Source of the DNA: Ectothiorhodospiraceae bacterium WFHF3C12
GTDB taxonomy: Bacteria; Pseudomonadota; Gammaproteobacteria; Nitrococcales; Nitrococcaceae
Direction of reading: 5' to 3'
Assembly (NCBI GenBank): GCA_013519935.1
Contig: JACDUA010000052.1
Location: 1-32,497 of the forward strand
Length of the DNA stretch: 32,497 nt
Part shown: in pieces, positions 16,216 to 23,601 of the stretch
How the letters are laid out: every line of letters starts with the position of its first letter
Numbering within the stretch: the stretch's first letter is position 1
Notes under the pieces: generated by a model
Database searches by the model: none
What the model was told of the DNA's origin: nothing
What the model saw: only the letters and a program-made list of their open reading frames with translations
Made by a program: the position numbers and the translations under genes

Positions 16216-16237
16216 CCGTCAAGCAGCGACTTGACGG
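16216..16237. promoter_or_regulatory. Second palindrome in the iclR/paaH divergent region
   Basis: CCGTCAAG (16216-16223), six bases, then CTTGACGG (16230-16237): perfect 8-bp arms. Its sequence is unrelated to the TTTCGCA sites. It directly abuts the TATAAT box on the iclR side and sits just upstream of the paaH ribosome site, so it could bind a second regulator or form a hairpin in the paaH leader. Confidence 0.5.
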
Positions 16238-16262
16238 GGCATGGTTGGAGGGCAACACGTCA

Positions 16263-17789
16263 ATGGCGCAGGAAGAGGTCGCCGAGGGGCTTCGCTTCGG
16301 AATCGTCGGCGCTGGCGCAATGGGGCGCGGCGTGGCGCAGATCGCGGCCCTGGCGGGCTGCGAGGTCGCGCTCTTCGACGTTCGCGAGGGCGCGGTAACC
16401 GAGGCCGTGGACTTCGTGCATGGCATGATCGGCCGGCTCGCGGACAAGGGCAAGGTGGATGAAGCCGCCGCGGCCGCGGCAAAGGCACGCATTCGCCCGG
16501 CCACCGAGCTCGGGGCGCTCGCCGGCTGCGGCCTGGTGCTGGAGGCCATTATCGAGGAGCTCGAGGCCAAGCAGACGCTGTTCCGGCAGCTGGAAGACAT
16601 CGTCTCCGCCGACGCCATCCTGGCCACCAACACTTCGTCGCTGTCCGTGACCGCCATCGCCTCCGCGTGCCGGCGACCGGAGCGCGTGGCGGGGTATCAC
16701 TTCTTCAATCCCGTGCCGCTGATGCGCATCGTCGAGGTGATACGCGGCGTGCGTACCGAACCGTCCGTGGCCGACCGGCTCGCCACCCTGGCGCGGGAGA
16801 TGGGGCATTTCCCCGCCCGTACGACGGATACGCCGGGTTTCCTGGTCAACCACGCCGGGCGCGGGTACGGCACGGAGGCCTTGCGGATCGTCGACGAGGG
16901 CATAGCGGACGTCCATACCCTGGACCGGTTGCTGCCGGCCGTCGTCGGGTTCCGCATGGGCCCCTTCGAGCTGCTGGATCTGACCGGCCTGGATGTCTCC
17001 CACCGGGTCATGGAGTCCATCTATCATCAGTTCTACGAGGAGCCGCGGTTCCGACCGTCCACCATTACCCGACAGCGGCTCACCGCCGGCCTGCTGGGCC
17101 GCAAGACCGGCGAGGGCTTCTACCGCTACGAGGACGGCAAGCCGGTGGCGCCACCGTCGCCCGAGCCGCCGCGGGCGGAGCCCCGCCCGGTATGGGTCAG
17201 CTCCGCGGACCCGGCAGCGGCCGGGCAGGTCCGTGCCGTACTGGAGCAGGGCGGCGTCGAGGTCGAGCTCGGCGAGGCGCCGGGTGATCGTGCGGTGTGC
17301 GTGGTCACGCCGCTGGCCGGCGACGTCACCACCGCCGTGACCGAGCAGGGGCTCGACCCGCGCCGCAGCGTGGGCGTCGACACCTTCGCGGGGCTCGAAA
17401 CCCGGCGCACGCTGGCCACTACCCCGGTTACCGATCCGGCCTTCCGCGACAGTGCGCTGTCGGCCTTCGGCGCCGACGGCGGGACGGTGGAGCGAATCCA
17501 CGACAGCGCCGGATTTGTGGTGCCGCGCGTAGTGTCTACCATTGTTAACATCGGCTGCGACATCGCCCAGCAGCGCATCGCCGATCCGGACACCATCGAT
17601 CGTGCCGTGGAGCTGGGGCTGGGCTATCCTCGAGGGCCGCTCGCCATGGGCGATCACTTTGGGGCGGAGCGGGTTCTCGCAGTGCTGGAAGGGCTGTACG
17701 CCTTCTACGGCGACCCCCGCTACCGGCCAAGTCCATGGCTCAAACGCCGGGCCCGTCTCGGCGTCTCGCTAACCACCCCGGAGAACTGA
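16263..17789 (+). CDS. paaH: 3-hydroxyacyl-CoA dehydrogenase (PaaH/PaaC type, two-domain)
   Basis: A 508-residue NAD-dependent enzyme oxidising 3-hydroxyacyl-CoA to 3-oxoacyl-CoA. The Rossmann motif GIVGAGAMGRGVAQIA is at residues 13-28. The family block YHFFNPVPLMRIVEVI contains the catalytic histidine region, and a helical domain follows (GFLVNHAGRGYGTEA). Unlike the 280-residue single 3-hydroxybutyryl-CoA dehydrogenases, a second C-terminal helical domain is present (SAGFVVPRVVSTIVNIG), as in PaaH of phenylacetate catabolism. The start is ATG 16263 with GGAGGG 10 bases upstream; an in-frame TTG at 16245 overlaps that site. It is the first gene of the paaH-thiolase-gcdH run, divergent from iclR. 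The substrate may be 3-hydroxyadipyl-CoA or 3-hydroxybutyryl-CoA. Confidence 0.93.
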   Translation: MAQEEVAEGLRFGIVGAGAMGRGVAQIAALAGCEVALFDVREGAVTEAVDFVHGMIGRLADKGKVDEAAAAAAKARIRPATELGALAGCGLVLEAIIEELEAKQTLFRQLEDIVSADAILATNTSSLSVTAIASACRRPERVAGYHFFNPVPLMRIVEVIRGVRTEPSVADRLATLAREMGHFPARTTDTPGFLVNHAGRGYGTEALRIVDEGIADVHTLDRLLPAVVGFRMGPFELLDLTGLDVSHRVMESIYHQFYEEPRFRPSTITRQRLTAGLLGRKTGEGFYRYEDGKPVAPPSPEPPRAEPRPVWVSSADPAAAGQVRAVLEQGGVEVELGEAPGDRAVCVVTPLAGDVTTAVTEQGLDPRRSVGVDTFAGLETRRTLATTPVTDPAFRDSALSAFGADGGTVERIHDSAGFVVPRVVSTIVNIGCDIAQQRIADPDTIDRAVELGLGYPRGPLAMGDHFGAERVLAVLEGLYAFYGDPRYRPSPWLKRRARLGVSLTTPEN

Positions 17790-17799
17790 GGGAACCCAC

Positions 17800-19002
17800 A
17801 TGCTGGATGCCTACATCTACGACGGCATACGCACGCCGATCGGCCGCCATGCCGGCGCCCTGGCGCCGGTGCGTCCCGACGACATGTACGCGCACGTGCT
17901 GCGCCATCTCGTCGAGCGCAACGATTTCGACGTCACCGAGTACGAGGACGTGATCGCCGGTTGCACGAACCAGGCGGGCGAGGACGCCCGCAACGTGGCC
18001 CGGCACGCGGGCCTGCTTTCGGGGTTGCCGGTGGATACGGCGGGCCTGACGGTGAATCGCCTGTGCGGCAGTGGTCTCGCGGCTATCGTCGACGCCGCCC
18101 GCGCGGTGACCTGCGAGGAAGGCGGCCTCTTCCTGGCCGGCGGCGTGGAGAGCATGAGCCGCGCGCCGTTCGTCATGGCCAAGGCCGAGACGCCCTACAG
18201 CCGAAACTTTCGCATGTTCGACAGCACCATCGGCGCGCGCTTCCCGAACCCGAAGGTGGAGGCGGAGTACGGCTCCGATACCATGCCGCAGACCGGTGAC
18301 AACGTCGCCCGCGACCATGACATCGGCCGTGAGGCGTCCGACGCCTTCGCTGCCCGTTCCCAGGCGCTCTACGAGCGGGCGCGGCAGGACGGCTTCTACG
18401 ATGGCGAGCTGCTGCCCATCGACGTGCCCCAGGGCCGCAAGAAGCCGCCGGTGACCGTCAGCGCCGACGAGCATCCACGCCCCGGTAGCGATGCCGACAA
18501 GCTCTCCGGGCTGCCGAGCCTGTTCGACGGCGGCGTCGTGACCGCCGGCAACGCCAGCGGTGTCAATGACGGTGCCGGCGCCGTGATCGTCGGTTCCCGC
18601 GCCATGGGCGAGAAATACGGGGCCAAGCCCCGGGCGCGCATCGTTTCCGCCGCGGTGGCCGGCGTGCCGCCGCGGGTCATGGGCCTGGGCCCGGTCTATT
18701 CCTCCCGCAAGGCGCTGGAGCGGGCCGGGTTGTCCCTGAACGACATGGATGTCATTGAGATCAACGAGGCCTTTGCCTCCCAGGTGCTTGGCTGCCTCAA
18801 ACTGCTGGAGATCGACGCCAACGACGAGCGCGTCAATCCCAACGGCGGGGCCATCGCCGTGGGGCATCCGCTGGGCTGCTCGGGGGCGCGTCTTGCCCTG
18901 ACGGCCATGCGGCAGCTCGAGCGCATCGAGGGCCGGTACGCGCTGGTGACCATGTGCATCGGCGTGGGCCAGGGTATCGCTGCAGTGATCGAGCGGGTCT
19001 GA
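17800..19002 (+). CDS. Acetyl-CoA acyltransferase / 3-oxoadipyl-CoA thiolase-like
   Basis: A 400-residue degradative thiolase that cleaves 3-oxoacyl-CoA with CoA to release acetyl-CoA. The catalytic residues are all present: Cys89 ([11 protein letters not shown]), His356 ([16 protein letters not shown]) and Cys386 (TMCIGVGQG). The N-terminus [19 protein letters not shown] and the stretch [14 protein letters not shown] are closest to PaaJ/PcaF-type 3-oxoadipyl-CoA thiolases. It starts 10 bases after paaH with a GAGGG ribosome site. It would act directly on the PaaH product, yielding acetyl-CoA plus a shortened acyl-CoA, or two acetyl-CoA from acetoacetyl-CoA. Confidence 0.94.
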   Translation: MLDAYIYDGIRTPIGRHAGALAPVRPDDMYAHVLRHLVERNDFDVTEYEDVIAGCTNQAGEDARNVARHAGLLSGLPVDTAGLTVNRLCGSGLAAIVDAARAVTCEEGGLFLAGGVESMSRAPFVMAKAETPYSRNFRMFDSTIGARFPNPKVEAEYGSDTMPQTGDNVARDHDIGREASDAFAARSQALYERARQDGFYDGELLPIDVPQGRKKPPVTVSADEHPRPGSDADKLSGLPSLFDGGVVTAGNASGVNDGAGAVIVGSRAMGEKYGAKPRARIVSAAVAGVPPRVMGLGPVYSSRKALERAGLSLNDMDVIEINEAFASQVLGCLKLLEIDANDERVNPNGGAIAVGHPLGCSGARLALTAMRQLERIEGRYALVTMCIGVGQGIAAVIERV

Positions 19003-19027
19003 ACCCGAACAATCCGGAGGAAATCCA

Positions 19028-20197
19028 ATGTCATCCTTTAACTGGGACGATCCGCTTCGGCTGGAGGAGCGGCTCACCGAGGAGGAGCGCATGGTGCGCG
19101 ACTCCGCCCACAGCTACTGCCAGGAGAAGCTCTTCCCGCGAGTGCTGGAGGCCAACCGTCACGAGATCTTCCACCGGGAGATCATGAACGAGATGGGCGA
19201 GCTCGGCTTTCTGGGCCCGACGATTCCCGAGGAGTACGGCGGCGCGGCGGTCAACCACGTCTGCTATGGGCTCATCGCCCGCGAAGTCGAGCGGGTCGAC
19301 TCCGGCTACCGGTCGGCCATGAGCGTGCAGTCCTCCCTGGTCATGCATCCGATCAACGAGTTCGGCTCCGAGGAGCTCAAGCAGAAATTCCTGCCCAAGC
19401 TGGCCACCGGTGAATTCGTCGGCTGTTTCGGGCTGACGGAGCCGGATCACGGCTCCGACCCGGGCAACATGTCCACCAAGGCGAAGCGGGTGGACGGCGG
19501 GTTCAAGCTCAGCGGCGCGAAGACCTGGATCACCAACTCGCCCATCGCGGACGTGATGGTCGTGTGGGCCAATCTGGAGGGCAAGATCAACGGCTTTGTC
19601 CTGGAGCGGGGCATGGAAGGGCTGAGCACGCCCAAGATCGAGGGCAAGTTCTCTCTGCGTGCGTCCATCACCGGCGAGATCGTCATGGACGAGGTGTTCG
19701 TCCCCGCGGAGAACCAGCTCGACGTCGAGGGGCTGAAGGGGCCCTTCAGCTGCCTGAACAAGGCCCGTTACGGCATCGCCTGGGGGTCCATGGGCGCGGC
19801 GGAATTCTGCTGGCACCAGTCCCGGGACTACACGCTGCAGCGCAAGCAGTTCGGCCGTCCCCTGGCCGCGACGCAGTTGATCCAGAAGAAGCTCGCCGAC
19901 ATGCAGACCGAGATCACCCTGGGCCTGCAGTCGGTGGTGCAGCTGGGCCGGTTGATCGATTCGGGCAACTGGGCCCCGGAGATGGTCTCGCTGCTCAAGC
20001 GCAACAACTGCGGCAAGGCGCTCGACATCGCCCGCGTTGCCCGCGACATGCACGGCGGCAACGGTATTTCGGACGAGTATCACGTCATACGCCACGTGAT
20101 GAACCTGGAGGCCGTGAACACCTACGAGGGTACCCACGACATCCACGGCCTGATCCTGGGCCGGGCGCAGACGGGCATTCAGGCGTTTACGGGTTAG
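19028..20197 (+). CDS. gcdH: Glutaryl-CoA dehydrogenase
   Basis: A 389-residue FAD enzyme that oxidises and decarboxylates glutaryl-CoA to crotonyl-CoA, passing electrons to ETF. The N-terminus [20 protein letters not shown], the segment [20 protein letters not shown] (containing the arginine that binds the glutaryl carboxylate) and [17 protein letters not shown] are diagnostic. The catalytic base is Glu367 in [20 protein letters not shown]. It starts 25 bases after the thiolase with a GGAGG site. This gene fixes glutaryl-CoA as an intermediate of the island. Crotonyl-CoA would need an enoyl-CoA hydratase, not present in the window, before PaaH and the thiolase. Confidence 0.96.
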   Translation: MSSFNWDDPLRLEERLTEEERMVRDSAHSYCQEKLFPRVLEANRHEIFHREIMNEMGELGFLGPTIPEEYGGAAVNHVCYGLIAREVERVDSGYRSAMSVQSSLVMHPINEFGSEELKQKFLPKLATGEFVGCFGLTEPDHGSDPGNMSTKAKRVDGGFKLSGAKTWITNSPIADVMVVWANLEGKINGFVLERGMEGLSTPKIEGKFSLRASITGEIVMDEVFVPAENQLDVEGLKGPFSCLNKARYGIAWGSMGAAEFCWHQSRDYTLQRKQFGRPLAATQLIQKKLADMQTEITLGLQSVVQLGRLIDSGNWAPEMVSLLKRNNCGKALDIARVARDMHGGNGISDEYHVIRHVMNLEAVNTYEGTHDIHGLILGRAQTGIQAFTG

Positions 20198-20213
20198 CAC
20201 CGCTCCTGTCCGC

Positions 20214-20241
20214 CGGCCGCGGCCCCGTGTGGCCGCGGCCG
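20214..20241 (+). terminator. Perfect 11-bp hairpin after gcdH
   Basis: CGGCCGCGGCC (20214-20224), loop CCGTGT, GGCCGCGGCCG (20231-20241). It begins 16 bases after the gcdH stop. There is no T-tract, so it may be a GC-type terminator, an attenuator or a 3'-stabilising stem. A TAGAAT (20250-20255) just beyond could serve as a -10 box for the next gene, but no good -35 accompanies it. Confidence 0.45.
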
Positions 20242-20321
20242 TAATTGGGTAGAATCGGCCGCCGGCGTGCCGCCGGACCCGCTCTGGCGCAATGAATTCA
20301 ACTGGTCCCGAGGAGGCATCA

Positions 20322-21995
20322 ATGGATCCCCGACATCCCAACCATCAGCAGGACGTTGAACGCGAGCCGATGGAGGTGGACGTATTGATCGTCGGTGGCG
20401 GCCCCGCCGGGCTGTCGGCTGCGATCCGCCTGCGTCAGCTGGCCGAGGAGCGGGGCGAGGACCTGGCGGTCGTCGTCATCGAAAAGGGCAGCGAGGTGGG
20501 TGCCCATATCCTCTCCGGCGCCGTGATGGACCCCAAGGCGATCAACGAGCTGATTCCGGACTGGCAGGACAAGGGCGCGCCGCTGAACACCCCGGTCACC
20601 CGGGACGAGTTCCTGTTCCTGACCGAGAAGAAGGCCTACAAGTCGCCCATACTGCCGCCCCAGATGAAGAACCACGGCAACTACATCGTCAGCCTGGGCA
20701 ACGTCTGCCGCTGGCTGGCCGAGCAGGCGGAGGCGGCCGGCGCCGAGGTCTATTCCGGGTTTGCCGGCGCCCAGGTGCTGTACAACGAGGATGGCTCGGT
20801 GGCCGGCGTCGCCACTGGCGACATGGGGCTGGACGAGGAAGGCAAGCCGGGCCCGAACTACGAGCCGGGCGTCGAGCTGCGGGCGAAGATGACGCTGTTC
20901 GGCGAGGGCTGCCGAGGCTCTCTCACCAAGGAGGTCCTGGACAGGTTCGATCTATGCGAGGGCCGCGATCCGCAGACCTATGGCATTGGCGTCAAGGAGC
21001 TGTGGGAGGTGGATCCCTCCAAGCACGAGCAGGGCAAGGTGGTGCACACCGCCGGCTGGCCGCTGGACAACGACACGTATGGCGGGTCGTTCATCTATCA
21101 CCTGGAGGACAACCAGGTGGCCATCGGCTTCATCGTCGGTCTGGACTACAAGAACCCGCATCTCTCGCCCTTTGACGAGATGCAGCGCCACAAGCTCCAT
21201 CCGGCGGTGAAGCCGCTGCTGGAGGGCGGCCGGCGCATCAGCTACGGCGCCCGTGCGCTGGTCGAGGGCGGCGTGCAGTCCCTGCCGAAGCTGGGTGCGC
21301 CGGGTGCGCTGCTGATCGGCGACTCCGCGGGCTTCCTGAACGTGCCGCGCATCAAGGGCTCCCACAATGCCATCAAGACCGGCATGCTGGCTGCGGAGGC
21401 CACCTATGACGCGGTAACCGGCGGCGGCAACGACGCCACGCAGGCCTACGAGAGCGCGGTGCGCAACAGCTGGGTGTGGGACGAGCTGCAGCGGGCGCGC
21501 AACGTCCGGCCGGCGTTCGCCCGGTGGGGTCTGATCGGCGGCACGCTGTATACCGGCATCGATACCGTGGTCCTGCGCGGCAAGGCGCCCTGGACCTTGC
21601 ATCACAAGCATGCCGACAACGAGACGCTGATCCCCAAGGACAAGGCGAAGAAGATCGAGTATCCCAAGCCGGACGGGCAGATCACCTTCGACAAGCTCTC
21701 CTCGGTGTTCCTCTCGAGCACCAACCATGAGGAGAAGCAGCCGGTGCACCTGCGCCTGAAGGAAGAGTCCATACCGGTGGATCACAACCTGGAGCTCTAT
21801 GACGCCCCGGAACAGCGTTACTGCCCGGCGGGTGTCTACGAGATCGTCCGCGACGACGATGGCTCCAACCCACGCCTGCAGATCAATGCCCAGAACTGCG
21901 TGCACTGCAAGACCTGCGACATCAAGGACCCGAAGCAGAACATCAACTGGGTGGTACCCGAGGGGGGTGGCGGCCCCAACTATCCGAACATGTGA
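20322..21995 (+). CDS. Electron transfer flavoprotein-ubiquinone oxidoreductase
   Basis: A 557-residue membrane-associated FAD and 4Fe-4S protein that passes electrons from reduced ETF to ubiquinone. The FAD motif [19 protein letters not shown] is near the N-terminus. The 4Fe-4S ligands are Cys501 ([10 protein letters not shown]) and Cys526, Cys529, Cys532 ([13 protein letters not shown]). The ATG at 20322 with AGGAGG at 20311-20316 is preferred over an in-frame ATG at 20292. Size is normal. With EtfAB and two acyl-CoA dehydrogenases nearby, the island encodes a complete electron route to the quinone pool. A clear intrinsic terminator follows. Confidence 0.96.
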   Translation: MDPRHPNHQQDVEREPMEVDVLIVGGGPAGLSAAIRLRQLAEERGEDLAVVVIEKGSEVGAHILSGAVMDPKAINELIPDWQDKGAPLNTPVTRDEFLFLTEKKAYKSPILPPQMKNHGNYIVSLGNVCRWLAEQAEAAGAEVYSGFAGAQVLYNEDGSVAGVATGDMGLDEEGKPGPNYEPGVELRAKMTLFGEGCRGSLTKEVLDRFDLCEGRDPQTYGIGVKELWEVDPSKHEQGKVVHTAGWPLDNDTYGGSFIYHLEDNQVAIGFIVGLDYKNPHLSPFDEMQRHKLHPAVKPLLEGGRRISYGARALVEGGVQSLPKLGAPGALLIGDSAGFLNVPRIKGSHNAIKTGMLAAEATYDAVTGGGNDATQAYESAVRNSWVWDELQRARNVRPAFARWGLIGGTLYTGIDTVVLRGKAPWTLHHKHADNETLIPKDKAKKIEYPKPDGQITFDKLSSVFLSSTNHEEKQPVHLRLKEESIPVDHNLELYDAPEQRYCPAGVYEIVRDDDGSNPRLQINAQNCVHCKTCDIKDPKQNINWVVPEGGGGPNYPNM

Positions 21996-22021
21996 TGTTC
22001 CGGCTCCACGGAGTCCACCGG

Positions 22022-22047
22022 AGGGGCGTCCAGGGCGCCCCTTTTTT
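22022..22047 (+). terminator. Intrinsic terminator after ETF-QO
   Basis: AGGGGCG (22022-22028), 7-base loop, CGCCCCT (22036-22042) running into six T's (22042-22047). This is a textbook rho-independent terminator ending the paaH-to-ETF-QO transcription unit. Confidence 0.88.
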
Positions 22048-22137
22048 GTGGCAAACGGTTCCGGGCGCCGATCAGTCGCGCAACTTTTGCGAAACGGACG
22101 TACGCCTGCGAATGGCGCCTGGAGCGGCTTTCGCGCG

Positions 22138-22166
22138 TTGACAGGCCCCCGGGCCCCCTCTAGTCT
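22138..22166 (+). promoter_or_regulatory. sigma70 promoter for the TAXI-TRAP genes
   Basis: TTGACA (22138-22143), 17-base spacer, TAGTCT (22161-22166). The -35 is consensus with ideal spacing, and the -10 matches 4 of 6. The expected start is near 22173, leaving a leader of about 74 bases with the operator-like site at +7 and a short GGCCG-N5-CGGCC stem before the ribosome site. Confidence 0.72.
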
Positions 22167-22178
22167 GGTCGAACAAAG

Positions 22179-22197
22179 TGCAGAACTAAGTTTCGCA
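22179..22197. promoter_or_regulatory. Putative IclR operator upstream of the TAXI gene
   Basis: TGCAGAACTAAGTTTCGCA matches the perfect iclR/paaH palindrome at 15 of 19 positions, including the whole right-hand AAGTTTCGCA. It lies at about +7 to +25 from the expected start. GTGCAGAAC recurs at 22198-22206, giving two direct half-sites 20 bases apart. Another half-site, TGCGAAAC, lies upstream at 22088-22095. Confidence 0.6.
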
Positions 22198-22246
22198 GTG
22201 CAGAACAAAAGGCCGGACAACGGCCGGTTTCCAACGGAGGAGAACC

Positions 22247-23422
22247 ATGATGCGCAAGACTCTTATAAGCCTCGCCGCTAGCGCGCTGGTGGGCGTCACG
22301 TCCCTGGGCGCTACCGCACAGGCCCAGGTGGAGGGTGTCGATCTGCCCGACACGCTGGCAATGACCGCTTATGGCACCGGTTCCAGCGGCTACACGCAGA
22401 TGGCCGCGGTGGGCAACATGCTCCAGCAGCGCTATGGCACGTCCGTGCGCATTCTGCCAGGCGAAAACGACGTCTCACGCATGACGCCGCTGAAGAGCGG
22501 CCGCGTGGATCTGTGCGCCTGTGGCATCGCCAGCTATTACGGTTCAGAAGGCGTGTTCCTGTTCGCCGACCCGGACTGGGGCCCACAAAAGATCCGCGTC
22601 GTCATTACCTCCATCGGCAGCTTCGGCCTGGGCGTCGCCGTGGCCGGCGACATCGGCGTCAAGACCCCGGCCGACCTCAAGGGCAAGCGGGTGGCCTATG
22701 TGCGCGGCGCCCCGGCGCTCAACGTCGGTACGGAGTCATATCTGGCCTACGGCGGGCTGACCTGGGATGACGTGGAACGGGTCACTTTCCCCGGCTACGG
22801 TCGCGCCTTCGAGGGCATTATCGGTGATCAGGCCGACGCCGCCTTCACCATGAGCGTGGCGCCGCCGGCGAAGCAGCTGGCCGCCAGCCCGCGGGGTATC
22901 GTCTGGCCCACGCTGGATCCCAACAACAAGGAGGGCTGGAAGCGGCTGAACGAAAAGGCCCCGTATTTCCAGCCGCACACGGTAACCTCCGCGGCCGGCG
23001 ACCAGTACGGCAAGGACAATCCCTGGCAGGGTTCCAGCTACCCTTACCCCATCCTGGTGGCCAACGCGGGTACCCAGCCCGAGATGGTCTACGACCTGCT
23101 GAAGGTCATGATCGAGGATCACGACGCCTATAAGGATTCGGCGCCGGGCACTGACGGGTATGCCCTGGAGAACCAGAACATGCAGTGGGTCGTGCCCTTC
23201 CACGAGTCGGCGGTCAAATATTACAAGGAGATCGGGCACTGGACCGAGGACATGCAGGCCCACCAGGACATGCTGGTGCGCCGCCAGGAGGTTCTCGCCC
23301 AGGCCTGGGAAGAGTTCATGGCGTCCAACCCCCCGGCAAAGGACGACGGCTTCGCGGAGGCCTGGATGGAGGCCCGTGCCGAGGCGCTGGAAGCCGAGGG
23401 CATGAATCCGGTTTTCCGGTAG
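22247..23422 (+). CDS. TAXI-family TRAP transporter solute-binding protein
   Basis: A 391-residue periplasmic binding protein that captures an organic acid for a TRAP permease. The signal peptide is MMRKTLISLAASALVGVTSL with cleavage likely after AQA (about residue 26). The mature N-terminus has the TAXI pattern AYGTGSSGYTQMAAVGNML. Next comes a segment in which a binding site is set by polar residues (RVDLCACGIASYYGSEG), then LKGKRVAYVRGAPALNVG. The ribosome site GGAGG is 6 bases before the ATG. TAXI substrates are mostly uncharacterised; reported ones are C5-type acids such as glutamate and 2-oxoglutarate. Being under the same putative operator as the glutaryl-CoA genes suggests glutarate or a related dicarboxylate, as inference. 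Confidence 0.93.
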   Translation: MMRKTLISLAASALVGVTSLGATAQAQVEGVDLPDTLAMTAYGTGSSGYTQMAAVGNMLQQRYGTSVRILPGENDVSRMTPLKSGRVDLCACGIASYYGSEGVFLFADPDWGPQKIRVVITSIGSFGLGVAVAGDIGVKTPADLKGKRVAYVRGAPALNVGTESYLAYGGLTWDDVERVTFPGYGRAFEGIIGDQADAAFTMSVAPPAKQLAASPRGIVWPTLDPNNKEGWKRLNEKAPYFQPHTVTSAAGDQYGKDNPWQGSSYPYPILVANAGTQPEMVYDLLKVMIEDHDAYKDSAPGTDGYALENQNMQWVVPFHESAVKYYKEIGHWTEDMQAHQDMLVRRQEVLAQAWEEFMASNPPAKDDGFAEAWMEARAEALEAEGMNPVFR

Positions 23423-23448
23423 TCCGCAACGCGTGAGCGGCACGTCGT

Positions 23449-23477
23449 GGTCCCGGGGCGTCCTGCGCTCCGGGACC
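23449..23477 (+). other. Intercistronic hairpin between binding-protein and permease genes
   Basis: GGTCCCGG (23449-23456) pairs perfectly with CCGGGACC (23470-23477), with inner GCG/CGC pairs, followed by TTT. It lies in the 179-base gap between the two TRAP genes. Such stems often leave more message for the abundant binding protein than for the permease, by partial termination or by 3'-end protection. That role is inferred. Confidence 0.55.
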
Positions 23478-23601
23478 TTTCCGTGAACGGGAGCGTCGGG
23501 GCGAAGACGGACCAGGTACGGTCGACGGCGTAAGCCGGACGCAGTGGAGGGCGTCACACCCACCCGATGACCGGATCAGTTAATCCACCTGGGTCGAAAG
23601 C

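Noticed and set aside
16260-19092. Long minus-strand frames opposite paaH (16260-17657) and the thiolase (17740-19092)
   Set aside because: Antisense shadows of genes with intact catalytic motifs.
20241-20321. Separate sigma70 promoter for ETF-QO using TAGAAT at 20250-20255
   Set aside because: No acceptable -35 at 16-18 bases; the gene may simply be read from the paaH operon through the hairpin.
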